This document shows positions 18,951 to 27,378 of a stretch of DNA of 34,747 nt, piece after piece. The DNA comes from Richelia intracellularis HH01 (GTDB lineage: Bacteria > Cyanobacteriota > Cyanobacteriia > Cyanobacteriales > Nostocaceae): the NCBI RefSeq assembly GCF_000350105.1, contig NZ_CAIY01000073.1:1-34747 (forward strand), given 5' to 3'. Position 1 is the stretch's first letter. The number at the start of each line of letters is the position of its first letter. The notes beneath the pieces are model-generated. The model was given only the letters and a program-made list of their open reading frames with translations. It had not been told where the DNA came from and made no database searches. A program made the translations under genes and the position numbers.

Positions 18951-19294
18951 TAATTGGTATAATTTATACGTGGATATTTATATCTCTACATATTCTTAAA
19001 AACCGACATTAATATTTTAGAAATCTTATTATTATAGTTAGTATCTGAATTTTTAAAAGTTCAGTGGGTTTATACAAAAATAATAAATAAATGCAGGATT
19101 TATAGCAATAATTTATTATTTATTCGCTTGGGAATTACGTTGTTCGTGTTTCCATGTACGGTTATTTTCATTGTAGCTACCCAATAATTAGGATCAAAAA
19201 TTATAATATGTAGCCTGTTGAAGCGCATTATACTGCGACTACGTAAAATCCAGAATATTTATAGCTTGTAGCCTAATGAATATAGAATTTTCGC
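18951..19294. other. Intergenic, nothing recognised
   Basis: AT-rich gap between plsY and the TrkA-N-like remnant. It probably includes more of that decayed gene, but I cannot read it. Confidence 0.4.
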
Positions 19295-19546
19295 TTGCTG
19301 CTGCCTAAGCAAATGGCTGTTATCGCTGGTACTTATTATGAGCTAATTCCCGGGAAAGAAGGGGGTATTATTGTTGAAGACTTGTATACTGAAAGCAAAT
19401 CAAAATTTGCTAGTATTAGGCAAACAAATACACTAGTCATTTCTACTGATAATGCACTTGATTTTTGGATCGCCATTAGAGTATAGATCCTCAATCCCCA
19501 TATTAGAATTATCAATAGTCTCTTCAAAACTAGCTTGGGAGACTGA
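19295..19546 (+). pseudogene. Fragment of a TrkA-N/RCK-type NAD-binding protein
   Basis: The + strand reads GIIVEDLYTESKSKFASI, RQTNTLVISTDNALDFWIAI, then V, a TAG stop at 19484-19486, and in the same frame ILNPHIRIINSLFKTSLGD before a TGA. The order (VxGD-like strand, xTDNxLxxxIA, then LNPxIRI followed by LF) matches the second half of a Rossmann TrkA-N domain, as in potassium channel or transporter regulators. The glycine-rich first half is not recognisable. It is either a pseudogene remnant or a chance resemblance. The stop and the lack of both ends argue that it is not a working gene. Confidence 0.4.
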
Positions 19547-19654
19547 CTAAATTGTATATTAAAATTATCAGGGCTATTTTTGCTGCTATGGGTAGTTAGT
19601 CTATTGGATAGCTAACATTATCTTTGATAAATTTCATAGTAAAAATCATAATAA

Positions 19655-21034
19655 ATGAGTGAAGAATTTGCTGACGATAGAGATATTTACCAACTAATTT
19701 GGGATAATGATGAAAATGGCTTCTCAGTTAGTCCCTGTAGTGATAAAGGGACATGGGAGGATAAAAATGCAGATATTCTTCTGGATGAGCAAGTAAAAGC
19801 TGATGGGAGGCGAGAAATTGATCTAGCAACTCGTCCCTTATTTCATCGTGTGAATGAAATTAAATTATTTAATACTAATGCTACTTATGTAAGTTTTATT
19901 AATTTATTAGATAACTATACAGTTCGTTCATTAGATCCAGAGTTTACTAATCAGGAAGAAGCTGCAGAGCAGCATAAGTTTTTATCTTTGATTTTGCAAA
20001 CTAAGCCAATACAAATTACTTTGAAATATATTAATGATGTGTTTGGCGAAAATTTATCTGATAAGCAATTTTATCAGAAGCTTTATAGCTTGTGGTTTGA
20101 ATTATATACAAACTATTACAAGGGTAAATCCGTCGACTACTGTTCTGGATTTGAACACGTATTTGTTGGTGAAGGAAAATATAATATTCGTGTGGGCAGT
20201 AAAAACGAAAATTTGGGTAAGATTTCCGGCTACCACTCCTGGGTAAAGTTTTATTTAGATGAAAAAAATCAACGGGTGAATTACCTAGGCTACAAGTATG
20301 ATCTCAAAGGGGATGATGGACCAAATAATCCTAATGTAGTCACTTTACAGCAGTTGCAAAATATAATAAACATACGTGGTGAGGTGATAGCTCAATTATT
20401 TAAATCAAAAGGCGGTTTTTTTGTAGGTTCCAGTCCAGAATGTGAAATAGCTATGGCTACACTTGCTTTTTATGAAAGCATACATGGTAGAATAAGAGAT
20501 AAGAAGAGAATAAATATTAATGGGGCTAACTACAATATAGTTCTTTACCGCAATATTAATCCTAATGGTTCCAGGGGAGATTTTATTCGTTCTTTTTTCC
20601 CAATATTCTTAGGTTTAGATGGATATAACAACCAGAGACAAAAATCTACAAGTCAAACTTTTACTTCTCCTCCGGTAGTTAAACCAATTGATAAGAGTTT
20701 AATAAATAATGGAGCTATAGTAATTACATCAGCCTTACCCAATCCGAAAGGTCTAGATGATGGCAAGGAATGGGTAAAACTAGGAAATAATACTAACAAC
20801 ACAGTGAATTTAGATGGTTGGTACTTATTTGATAAGCTTGGACGTTATCAGGCTTTAACAGGTATTATTGCAGCAAAAGGAGCAAAACAATTTTATATTC
20901 AGAGTTCCCATTCAAGTGGCATTCAATTATTTAATAAATCAGGTTTAATTTTGCTTAGGGATAATCAATCTCATTTAATTGCAGGTGTAAAATATAGTCG
21001 TGCTAATCCTGGTGAAATTATCAAATTTGAGTGA
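19655..21034 (+). CDS. XendoU-like endoribonuclease with C-terminal lamin-tail domain
   Basis: This 459-residue protein has no signal peptide or membrane segment. Residues about 60-320 match the eukaryotic-type XendoU (EndoU, PF09412) fold. SGFEHVFVGE (164-173) carries the first catalytic histidine, H168. GYHSWVKFYLDEK (192-204) carries the second, H194. NYLGYKYDL follows, and FKSKGGFFVGSSPECEIA (249-266) has the expected lysine (K250 or K252) before the GSSPE motif. Residues about 350-458 look like a lamin-tail (LTD) beta-sandwich: VITSALPNPKGLDDGKEWVK, then LDGWYLFDKLGRYQAL. A proline/threonine-rich linker joins the two. XendoU enzymes cut single-stranded RNA at uridines; LTDs are binding modules. 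An RNA-processing or defence role is possible. A terminator-like hairpin follows. Confidence 0.78.
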   Translation: MSEEFADDRDIYQLIWDNDENGFSVSPCSDKGTWEDKNADILLDEQVKADGRREIDLATRPLFHRVNEIKLFNTNATYVSFINLLDNYTVRSLDPEFTNQEEAAEQHKFLSLILQTKPIQITLKYINDVFGENLSDKQFYQKLYSLWFELYTNYYKGKSVDYCSGFEHVFVGEGKYNIRVGSKNENLGKISGYHSWVKFYLDEKNQRVNYLGYKYDLKGDDGPNNPNVVTLQQLQNIINIRGEVIAQLFKSKGGFFVGSSPECEIAMATLAFYESIHGRIRDKKRININGANYNIVLYRNINPNGSRGDFIRSFFPIFLGLDGYNNQRQKSTSQTFTSPPVVKPIDKSLINNGAIVITSALPNPKGLDDGKEWVKLGNNTNNTVNLDGWYLFDKLGRYQALTGIIAAKGAKQFYIQSSHSSGIQLFNKSGLILLRDNQSHLIAGVKYSRANPGEIIKFE

Positions 21035-21076
21035 GGGGTAAATAGGCCTTCCCACACCAATAATAAAATACGAATT

Positions 21077-21122
21077 AAGTGCTATTAGTAATATTTAAGA
21101 TGATTATAAATAGCACTTTTAC
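21077..21122 (+). terminator. Possible terminator after the EndoU-LTD gene
   Basis: AAGTGCTATT at 21077-21086 pairs with AATAGCACTT at 21109-21118, and the stem runs into TTTT. The 22-nt loop is long for an intrinsic terminator. It begins 42 bases after the stop codon. Confidence 0.45.
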
Positions 21123-21315
21123 GTAATCATTTTTTCTAGTTTATTCTACTCCATAATCTGGCCATCATGTTGATTTTAACCTAAGTACTTGCTGTAATGA
21201 GAACTGTAGTGATTGAGCATAAACCATGATGCAATATTGTGCAAGAATATTTGAAATTTGCATTAATTTAATAGTATTTAATGGAATAAGTTATCCTACT
21301 TTAGGAAAGTAGCAT

Positions 21316-21816
21316 CTAATTATCTTTTGTAGGATCAACATGAATTAACTGCCTCAAGTTATCACCACAAATTCGATAGGCAGCACCAAAACCAGTAATA
21401 AATTTTCCTGTATATGGGATAAGTTTAAAAATACGGAAATCCGGTAGACTAATTATTTTCCTGATTATTTCGCCAAATCTCTGTTCAAAATCTCCAGTAA
21501 TTTGAAACCATTCTTGAGTATCTCTCAGTATTAATACTGTATTACACTCAAAAACTAAGCGACGTCGTGCAAAAATATGCGCTGTTTGTGAATCCTCTTC
21601 AGCAAATAAAATACTTGCTTTGGGCAGATGATATAGATCATGTGTGTGTGCAGAAAGGCCACTGACAAAAATATATGTGTTTTTTGCCTTATCCATAACG
21701 AAAGGTATATAACTGGCGTGTGGTAAACCCTCTTTACTAACAGTTGCAATAAACAAGCTGACAAATTTATCCGGGAACTTTTCGTACTCTAATTGGGTTA
21801 TTTCTAATTGATTCAT
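21316..21816 (-). CDS. HugZ-type pyridoxamine 5'-phosphate oxidase-like protein
   Basis: This 166-residue protein has the FMN-binding split-barrel fold of the pyridoxamine-phosphate-oxidase superfamily, closest by eye to the HugZ/HutZ heme-utilisation group. Signs are the N-terminal KFVSLFIATVSKEGLPHASY, the middle VSGLSAHTHDLYHLPKASIL and FARRRLVFECNTVL, and the C-terminal signature FITGFGAAYRICGDNLRQLI. The C-terminal His-containing loop of Helicobacter HugZ is not present in full, so heme degradation cannot be assumed. It lies 142 bp downstream of ndhD on the same strand. The ORF at 21555-21764 is a shadow. Confidence 0.78.
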   Translation of the reverse strand: MNQLEITQLEYEKFPDKFVSLFIATVSKEGLPHASYIPFVMDKAKNTYIFVSGLSAHTHDLYHLPKASILFAEEDSQTAHIFARRRLVFECNTVLILRDTQEWFQITGDFEQRFGEIIRKIISLPDFRIFKLIPYTGKFITGFGAAYRICGDNLRQLIHVDPTKDN

Positions 21817-21958
21817 TTATAGTTATTAACTTGATTCAAAAACAATATAGGGCGATCGTTTATCAACTCCCGTGGAGCATTGCACGTCCGCCCTCTAGTG
21901 ATTATGTTCAGATAGTTATAATGGTTTTGATGCTATTCAACGCAGGAGAAGGATTTAC

Positions 21959-23575
21959 TTACTTAACAGCATTAATTAAACTTGCTACCTGGGAATCTTC
22001 TAGCTTAGGAGTACGAAGTTTGCTGGAATATAATAAATCATAGGGTTTATTATGGGCTATTATCGGTAATGCTCCACGAGTATGCTTAGCTACTTCTACT
22101 GTCTTCACATCATACATTTGAGTTGCCATTTTGGGATATAAACCAATGCCTACTATGGGTAAAAACAAGCAGGCAGCAATAAACAATTCGCGGGGTCTCA
22201 AATCGGGACCAATTATATCTAAATGGAAACTTTCATTTTTTTGACCATAAAACACTTGTCGCAAAATCGACAGTAAATAAATAGGAGTTATAATTATACC
22301 TACTGCACTTAAAAGTATGACCACAACCTTAAAGCTGGAACTATAAACATTAGTGCTAGCAATACCTAGGAAAACCATTAACTCACCCACAAAACCACTC
22401 ATACCAGGCAATGCAAGAGAAGCCATTGAACCTGCGGTAAATAAGGCAAATACTTTAGGCATAACTTTTGCTATTCCACCCATTTTATCCATCATTAAAG
22501 TGTGGGTACGCTCATAGGTAGCACCTGATAAGAAGAATAAAGTAGCTGCAATTAAGCCATGGGATACCATTTGCAACATAGCACCACTAATACCTAATTC
22601 TGTATAAGAAGCAATACCCACTAGAACAAAACCCATATGAGCAATGGATGAATAGGCTAAACGTCGTTTGAGATTAGTTTGACCAAAGGCGCAAAATGCC
22701 CCATAGATAATATTAACTATACCTAAGACTGCTAGTACGGGAGCAAAATACACATGAGCATCAGGTAACATTTCCATGTTAAAGCGAATTAAAGCATAAC
22801 CACCCATTTTTAACAACACACCAGCTAAAATCATGGATCCTGTCGTGGATGCTTCACCATGAGCATCAGGTAACCAAGTATGTAAAGGGAAAATAGGAAG
22901 CTTAACACCAAAAGCAACTAGAAAACATGTATAGGCTAATATCTCTAAGGATTGGGGGTATTGCTTCATTCCTAGAGCCATCATATCAAATGTGATAGTC
23001 TCTCCAGAGAATGCCATAGCAAAACCTGCTACCAAAATAAATATAGAAGCTGCAGCAGTGTACAGAATGAATTTAGTCGCAGCATAACGACGTTTAGGCC
23101 CACCCCATATGGAAATTAGTAAGTACACAGGAACCAGTTCAACTTCCCACATCAGGAAGAAAAATAGTAAATCCTGGGCCATGAATACTCCTAATTGGGC
23201 ACTATACATTAATAATATTAACCCATAAAATAAACGTGGCTTTTTGGTAACTCTCCAAGCTGCAAAGATTGCCAGGGTATTGATTAGACCTGTTAGGATT
23301 ACTAAGGGCATAGACAAACCATCAACTGCTACAGCCCAATCCAAACCAATTTGGGGAACCCAGGGATATTTTTCAATTAACTGGAAGTTTGAATTTTGAA
23401 AATCATAACTATGCCAGAAGGCATAAATCATAAATGCAAAGTCTAATAATCCTGCCCCTAGACTATACCAACGGATGGTTTTGCCATCCTTATCTGGTAT
23501 GAAAGGAACAGCTACAGCCGCTACTAAGGGAAAAGTGATTATGGCTGTCAGCCAGGGAAAATCGAGAGAGCTCAT
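21959..23575 (-). CDS. ndhD: NDH-1 subunit 4, NdhD (NdhD1 type)
   Basis: Proton-pumping membrane subunit of the photosynthetic NDH-1 complex, which takes part in respiration and cyclic electron flow. The 538 residues fill the usual length, with about 14 hydrophobic helices. Conserved blocks are [39 protein letters not shown], the antiporter-type core [40 protein letters not shown], and a C-terminal segment [13 protein letters not shown]. The sequence is typical of NdhD1 rather than the CO2-uptake forms NdhD3/4, judged by eye. The NdhF partner is not in this window. A HugZ-like gene follows on the same strand. The 36 bases upstream of the ATG lack a clear Shine-Dalgarno sequence. Confidence 0.93.
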   Translation of the reverse strand: MSSLDFPWLTAIITFPLVAAVAVPFIPDKDGKTIRWYSLGAGLLDFAFMIYAFWHSYDFQNSNFQLIEKYPWVPQIGLDWAVAVDGLSMPLVILTGLINTLAIFAAWRVTKKPRLFYGLILLMYSAQLGVFMAQDLLFFFLMWEVELVPVYLLISIWGGPKRRYAATKFILYTAAASIFILVAGFAMAFSGETITFDMMALGMKQYPQSLEILAYTCFLVAFGVKLPIFPLHTWLPDAHGEASTTGSMILAGVLLKMGGYALIRFNMEMLPDAHVYFAPVLAVLGIVNIIYGAFCAFGQTNLKRRLAYSSIAHMGFVLVGIASYTELGISGAMLQMVSHGLIAATLFFLSGATYERTHTLMMDKMGGIAKVMPKVFALFTAGSMASLALPGMSGFVGELMVFLGIASTNVYSSSFKVVVILLSAVGIIITPIYLLSILRQVFYGQKNESFHLDIIGPDLRPRELFIAACLFLPIVGIGLYPKMATQMYDVKTVEVAKHTRGALPIIAHNKPYDLLYSSKLRTPKLEDSQVASLINAVK

Positions 23576-23754
23576 TACTGAAAATAGTTGTTAATTCTCA
23601 TCTTTAGTTACATTGTATTAAGTAATAATTCGTTTTGTAAATGTAATTTATCCCTAAATCATGATACATATCTGGCTTAGATTTAAGAATAAATACTCAT
23701 TTATTTCGAGTCATTCCTTTCTAAATAAGGTTTTTTGCGAAATTAATAGAGTTA

Positions 23755-23794
23755 TTATTTTTTATTAAATTAAACTTAATTTAATAAAAAATAA
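23755..23794. repeat. Perfect 19-bp palindrome, 2-nt centre
   Basis: Positions 23755-23773 and 23776-23794 are exact reverse complements separated by AC. The sequence is composed almost only of A and T. It lies 180 bp upstream of ndhD, in the divergent ndhD/sirB gap. Confidence 0.9.
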
Positions 23795-23991
23795 GTCTTT
23801 AGATAGATACTCTATTTAATGAGTATAACCTTGTAAAAGGCAAACAAACTTTCTTAAGGATGATATAAATAGGGCAAATACCTTTTGGTTTTGTATTTTA
23901 TTTGAGAAAAATAAAATAGAGCATTTTCGGTTACTCGGAGAGCACTAAACAATTTATACAATATGTATAACCTGAATCAACTTGGACCATA

Positions 23992-24018
23992 CAAAAAATC
24001 CCCAGTGAATATCTGGGG
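23992..24018 (-). terminator. Intrinsic-terminator-like hairpin, no gene assigned
   Basis: Read on the minus strand, CCCCAG and CTGGGG form a GC-rich 6-bp stem around a 7-nt loop, and the stem is followed directly by ATTTTTTG. This is a classical Rho-independent terminator in a very AT-poor-in-GC neighbourhood. No gene on the minus strand lies upstream of it before sirB's divergent start, so it may end a small RNA or be left over from a lost gene. Confidence 0.6.
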
Positions 24019-24275
24019 AGAGGAGGTTTTTGGATTTTGTAGGATATTACATTGGAAAGCAGTGTTGTCACTTAATAGAATACTCACTATAGCAAGTTTA
24101 TAGCTGCCAAAATGCCAGATTTACCATCTGTCTAATAGTTCGCCTCTTAGATTATCTATAATAACTTTTTATAGGTAGATACTAGTTGTCACACAGACTT
24201 TATCAAAAAAATTGGGTTATTGGGACTTTTTTATCTAATTCAACAAAGATTCAAAACACACTTTCATTATCAACA

Positions 24276-25091
24276 ATGTCAATTGCTTATTTGCTAGTAT
24301 CCCATGGTAGCCGGGATCCACGTTCAGAAATTGAGATGCAACACTTAGCATTGTCAATTGAAACGAGGGTTAAAAGTAAATTTTATCACTCAGATATTTA
24401 CCCCGTAAGAGAAAGCATATGTGTCGCTTCTAAAACTATGTTTGATATTTGTATTGGTACAGCTGTATTGGAATTATCCTCTCAATCTCTGGAGAGGCAA
24501 ATTATGCTGTTTGCTAGTCAGGTCAATGACAAGGGATATAATCACATTAAAATATTACCCCTTTTTCTTTTACCTGGGGTGCATGTGATGGAGGACATTC
24601 CCAGAGAGGTAACCCAAGCTCAACTTGCTTTAGGTAAGGGAATTAAGCTTGAATTAGAGCCATATTTAGGTATTATGCCAAACATCAATTGGTTTGTAGC
24701 CCAATATATGGCTTGCTATACTCAATTTGATAAATGGATTTTACTGGCACATGGTAGTCGCCGTATGGATGCATTGCGGAGGGTTGAAATTATTGCTAAA
24801 GACTTGGGAGCAGTTGGTGCTTACTGGTGTATGGCCCCCAGTTGGGAGGATAGACTCCAAGAAGTAGTTGATTCTGGGTATAGAAACATTTCTATTCTAC
24901 CATATTTCCTATTTCCAGGTGGCATAACAGATGCAATTGCTAAGTCCATAGAAAATGCAAAATTACGGTTTTCTAGTGTTAACTTACATTTAGCTCAACC
25001 TTTAGTGGCTAGCTTGGATTTAGCTGATTTAATTGGAAATATAATTGCTGATGGAACCTACAGGAAACGAGAGGAATACATTTTTGGGTAA
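24276..25091 (+). CDS. sirB: Sirohydrochlorin ferrochelatase (CbiX/SirB long form)
   Basis: Inserts Fe2+ into sirohydrochlorin to make siroheme (the cobalt form would serve B12). The ATG at 24276 gives 271 residues starting MSIAYLLVSHGSRDPRSE. The upstream TTG at 24186 would add 30 residues with no family likeness. Two CbiX halves are present: VSHGSRDPRSE with metal-binding His10 and LFLLPGVHVMEDIP with His103 in the first, and LLAHGSRRMDA with His159 plus LPYFLFPGG in the second. The end overlaps the cobA start by 41 bases, so the two are translationally coupled. Together they supply siroheme for sulfite and nitrite reductases; neither reductase is in the window. Confidence 0.87.
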   Translation: MSIAYLLVSHGSRDPRSEIEMQHLALSIETRVKSKFYHSDIYPVRESICVASKTMFDICIGTAVLELSSQSLERQIMLFASQVNDKGYNHIKILPLFLLPGVHVMEDIPREVTQAQLALGKGIKLELEPYLGIMPNINWFVAQYMACYTQFDKWILLAHGSRRMDALRRVEIIAKDLGAVGAYWCMAPSWEDRLQEVVDSGYRNISILPYFLFPGGITDAIAKSIENAKLRFSSVNLHLAQPLVASLDLADLIGNIIADGTYRKREEYIFG

Positions 25092-25830
25092 AGTTTATTT
25101 AGTAGGTTCCGGACCTGGAGATCCAGGTCTAATGACTCTCAAAGGAAAAGGATTACTAGAATGTGCAGATGTGGTAATTTATGATGCCTTAGTAAGCCCA
25201 GCAATTTTGAAAATGATTAATCCCCAAGCAGAAAAAATAAATGTGGGTAAGCGTCGCGGAAGACATTCACTCATACAATCAGAAACAACTAAATTATTGA
25301 TTGATAAGGCTCAAATTCATGCCATTGTTGTACGTCTGAAAGGGGGAGATCCTTTTATTTTTGGTCGTGGGGGGGAAGAGATGGAAACATTATTTGCAGC
25401 TGGAATAGCAGTGGAGGTGGTTCCAGGAATTACTTCGGGAATTGCTTTACCTGCATATGCAGGTATACCCTTAACCCACAGGAATTATAGTTCCTCGGTA
25501 ACTTTTGTTACTGGACATGAATCTTCTGGCAAGTATCGCCCCTATGTAAACTGGAAGGCAATTGCTCGTGGTTCAGAAACCATTGTAGTCTATATGGGAA
25601 TTCACAATTTACCCTATATTGTGAAGGAATTAAAGACAGCAGGTTTGAGTGTAGATACTCCTATCGCCGTCATTCGTTGGGGAACGCAAAAGCACCAAGA
25701 AGAATTAATTGGAGAATTGGGGAACATTGTAGAAAAGCTAGAAAAAAGAGGATTTGAAGCGCCTGCTATTGTTGTTATTGGTACAGTAGTAAAAATGCAA
25801 TCAATGTTAGGGAATTTTCATTCTAGTTAG
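25051..25830 (+). CDS. cobA: Uroporphyrinogen-III C-methyltransferase (SUMT)
   Basis: Adds two SAM-derived methyl groups to uroporphyrinogen III to give precorrin-2, the branch point to siroheme and B12. The ATG at 25051 gives 259 residues. The motifs are VYLVGSGPGDPGLMTLKG near the N-terminus, VRLKGGDPFIFGRGGEE in the middle and VVPGITSGIALPAYAGIPLT after it. The later motifs VVYMGIHNLPYIV and AVIRWGTQKHQ also fit the family. It is the single-domain CobA type, without the CysG dehydrogenase/chelatase half. It overlaps sirB by 41 bases in a different frame. The precorrin-2 dehydrogenase that must act between the two is not nearby. Confidence 0.93.
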   Translation: MEPTGNERNTFLGKVYLVGSGPGDPGLMTLKGKGLLECADVVIYDALVSPAILKMINPQAEKINVGKRRGRHSLIQSETTKLLIDKAQIHAIVVRLKGGDPFIFGRGGEEMETLFAAGIAVEVVPGITSGIALPAYAGIPLTHRNYSSSVTFVTGHESSGKYRPYVNWKAIARGSETIVVYMGIHNLPYIVKELKTAGLSVDTPIAVIRWGTQKHQEELIGELGNIVEKLEKRGFEAPAIVVIGTVVKMQSMLGNFHSS

Positions 25831-26990
25831 CTATAAATTACGATGTAGTACTTATATCACAATATAAACACCAAGTATGCTCTAAATATTAGGATTCTCA
25901 TGAGAATCATGTTCCATTATCGAATATATGTATGAAATTTGAAGTCTGATACAAGAAGTTAACCCAATTCAATAATAATCATCATGAAATAATTCAGGAG
26001 CCCTATATTTTTTGCAAAGCTAATTTTTGTGATTTCATCAATTAAAAGTCTGATATTGCAATGAGGTTTATAGTTTTAGTAACCTTCTAAAGCAATCAAA
26101 ACCATTCTGGAGAAGTACTTTTACCACATAATAATTCTTCATTTTGGTAAAAGTAGTTTTACCAAATACACTTGATCTGTCTAATTCAATTTTTTTGTAT
26201 CCCAATAAATTTCAAATCTATAATCTAATCAAAGTATGTTCTAAAATCCTTCATAATTCACTTTCCCATAGAATGATTCCAAGAAAATTTCTGGTAAATC
26301 AAAATTTTGGTTAACATTTAATTTGCTAAGTAATGACTTACTGTAGAAATTATATGACCAGGGCTTATGTACTGTCCCAAAAGAATATTGGGCTATAACC
26401 AAGATAAACTTATTATTTATGGGTAGTAAGGAACTTTGCTGAAAATAGAGCTTTAATTATTCTCCCGCTCATTTCTATGATCGCTGTACTACTCTTCAGT
26501 TGTATATTCAATTGATGTTTGGTATGTGTTTTATTATTAATTTTATTTTGTATAGAATATATATTCACAGGTAAAGTTTTTTACGCATTCCATACTGAAA
26601 TGTAAAAAAAGTGAAGAGATTAATAATTTATCTAATGTAAGGGAGGTTGATGATTATAAAGATCTCCTGTTGATTAGAATTTATAAATTTTCTCAATTCT
26701 TGGTTGTTTATCAACATACCATCAATTTTCGCTGTTCTAAAATCCAAAGCCTAGGAATCTGCTCCGTATAATCATAACGCATACTGGAAATTACATTGAT
26801 AATACCTGAAATTGAGTGACTCTCCATGGAAAAGAATTTCAATTAAGGATAAAAATATGTATGATTGCTATCAACCATTCAATGCAATAAAAGTAATTCA
26901 AAAAACAAAATGCTAGAAGAGTTGAATGGGATTAGGATACATTATAAAAATGCTAATTTTTATTATTGAAATTTCTTGATGGAGACTGGA
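25831..26990. other. Long gap after the siroheme genes
   Basis: About 1.15 kb. I looked for traces of nitrite reductase or nitrate-transport genes, often found near siroheme genes in cyanobacteria, and saw none. It has a perfect 16-bp palindrome GATTCTCATGAGAATC at 25893-25908 and a 10-bp stem with an 18-nt loop at 26117-26154 (ACTTTTACCA). It also has the small minus-strand ORF at 26711-26827. Confidence 0.5.
26711..26827 (-). CDS. Small ORF, 38 codons, unrecognised
   Basis: An ATG-started frame reads MESHSISGIINVISSMRYDY and then TEQIPRLWILEQRKLMVC before TGA. Its composition looks protein-like (balanced charges, two Trp/Tyr-containing blocks) in a region that is otherwise noise. An in-frame stop lies just upstream. 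No Shine-Dalgarno sequence is visible. It could be a genuine small protein or the remaining piece of a lost gene; I cannot name a family. Confidence 0.25.
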   Translation of the reverse strand: MESHSISGIINVISSMRYDYTEQIPRLWILEQRKLMVC

Positions 26991-27326
26991 ATGAGTAAGG
27001 GTATGATAAACATTAGGGATGCTGAGTTTGAAATGGAAGTTTTAAAGTCTAAACAGCCAGTATTAATTTATTTTTGGGCTTCATGGTGCGGGCCTTGCCA
27101 ATTAATGTCACCATTAGTTCGTATAGTCGCTGATAGTTATAGTGACAGATTAAAAGTTGTGAAAATGGAAGTTGATCCTAATCCAGGGTCAGTCAAACAA
27201 TGCGATGTCGAAGGAGTTCCGGCTTTCAGAATTGTTCAGGATGGTACCCTTGTCGCCTCTACAGAAGGGGCTATTGGCAAAGATAAGTTAATCAACTTTA
27301 TTGATACTTGTCTTAATAATAATTAG
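26991..27326 (+). CDS. Thioredoxin
   Basis: A single-domain thiol-disulfide oxidoreductase with the WCGPC active site at residues 32-36 (FWASWCGPCQLMSPL) and the cis-proline in EGVPAF (P77). The start at 26991 gives 111 residues and has GGAG at 26981-26984 as its ribosome binding site. The in-frame ATG at 26979 and TTG at 26976 lie upstream of or overlapping that site. The core is complete, but the substrate-facing loop VDPNPGSVKQCDVEGVPAFR differs from classical TrxA and has an extra cysteine (C71), so it is probably a divergent thioredoxin. An aminotransferase gene follows 52 bp downstream, and an operon is likely. Confidence 0.88.
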   Translation: MSKGMINIRDAEFEMEVLKSKQPVLIYFWASWCGPCQLMSPLVRIVADSYSDRLKVVKMEVDPNPGSVKQCDVEGVPAFRIVQDGTLVASTEGAIGKDKLINFIDTCLNNN

Positions 27327-27378
27327 TTATTAGTTTATTAGTTATGGTTTATAGGTGGCTCCTGATGGCTTATGTGCA

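Larger units (their letters stand above)
23576..24275. other. Divergent gap with a palindrome and an orphan terminator
   Basis: 700 bp between the ndhD and sirB starts. It holds a 19-bp palindrome (23755-23794) and a leftward terminator-like hairpin (23992-24018). No ORF over 60 codons is supported; the TTG-started extension of sirB at 24186 is rejected. Confidence 0.6.

Noticed and set aside
24186..24275. TTG-started N-terminal extension of sirB
   Set aside because: The 30 added residues are unlike the family; the ATG at 24276 gives the canonical start of CbiX.
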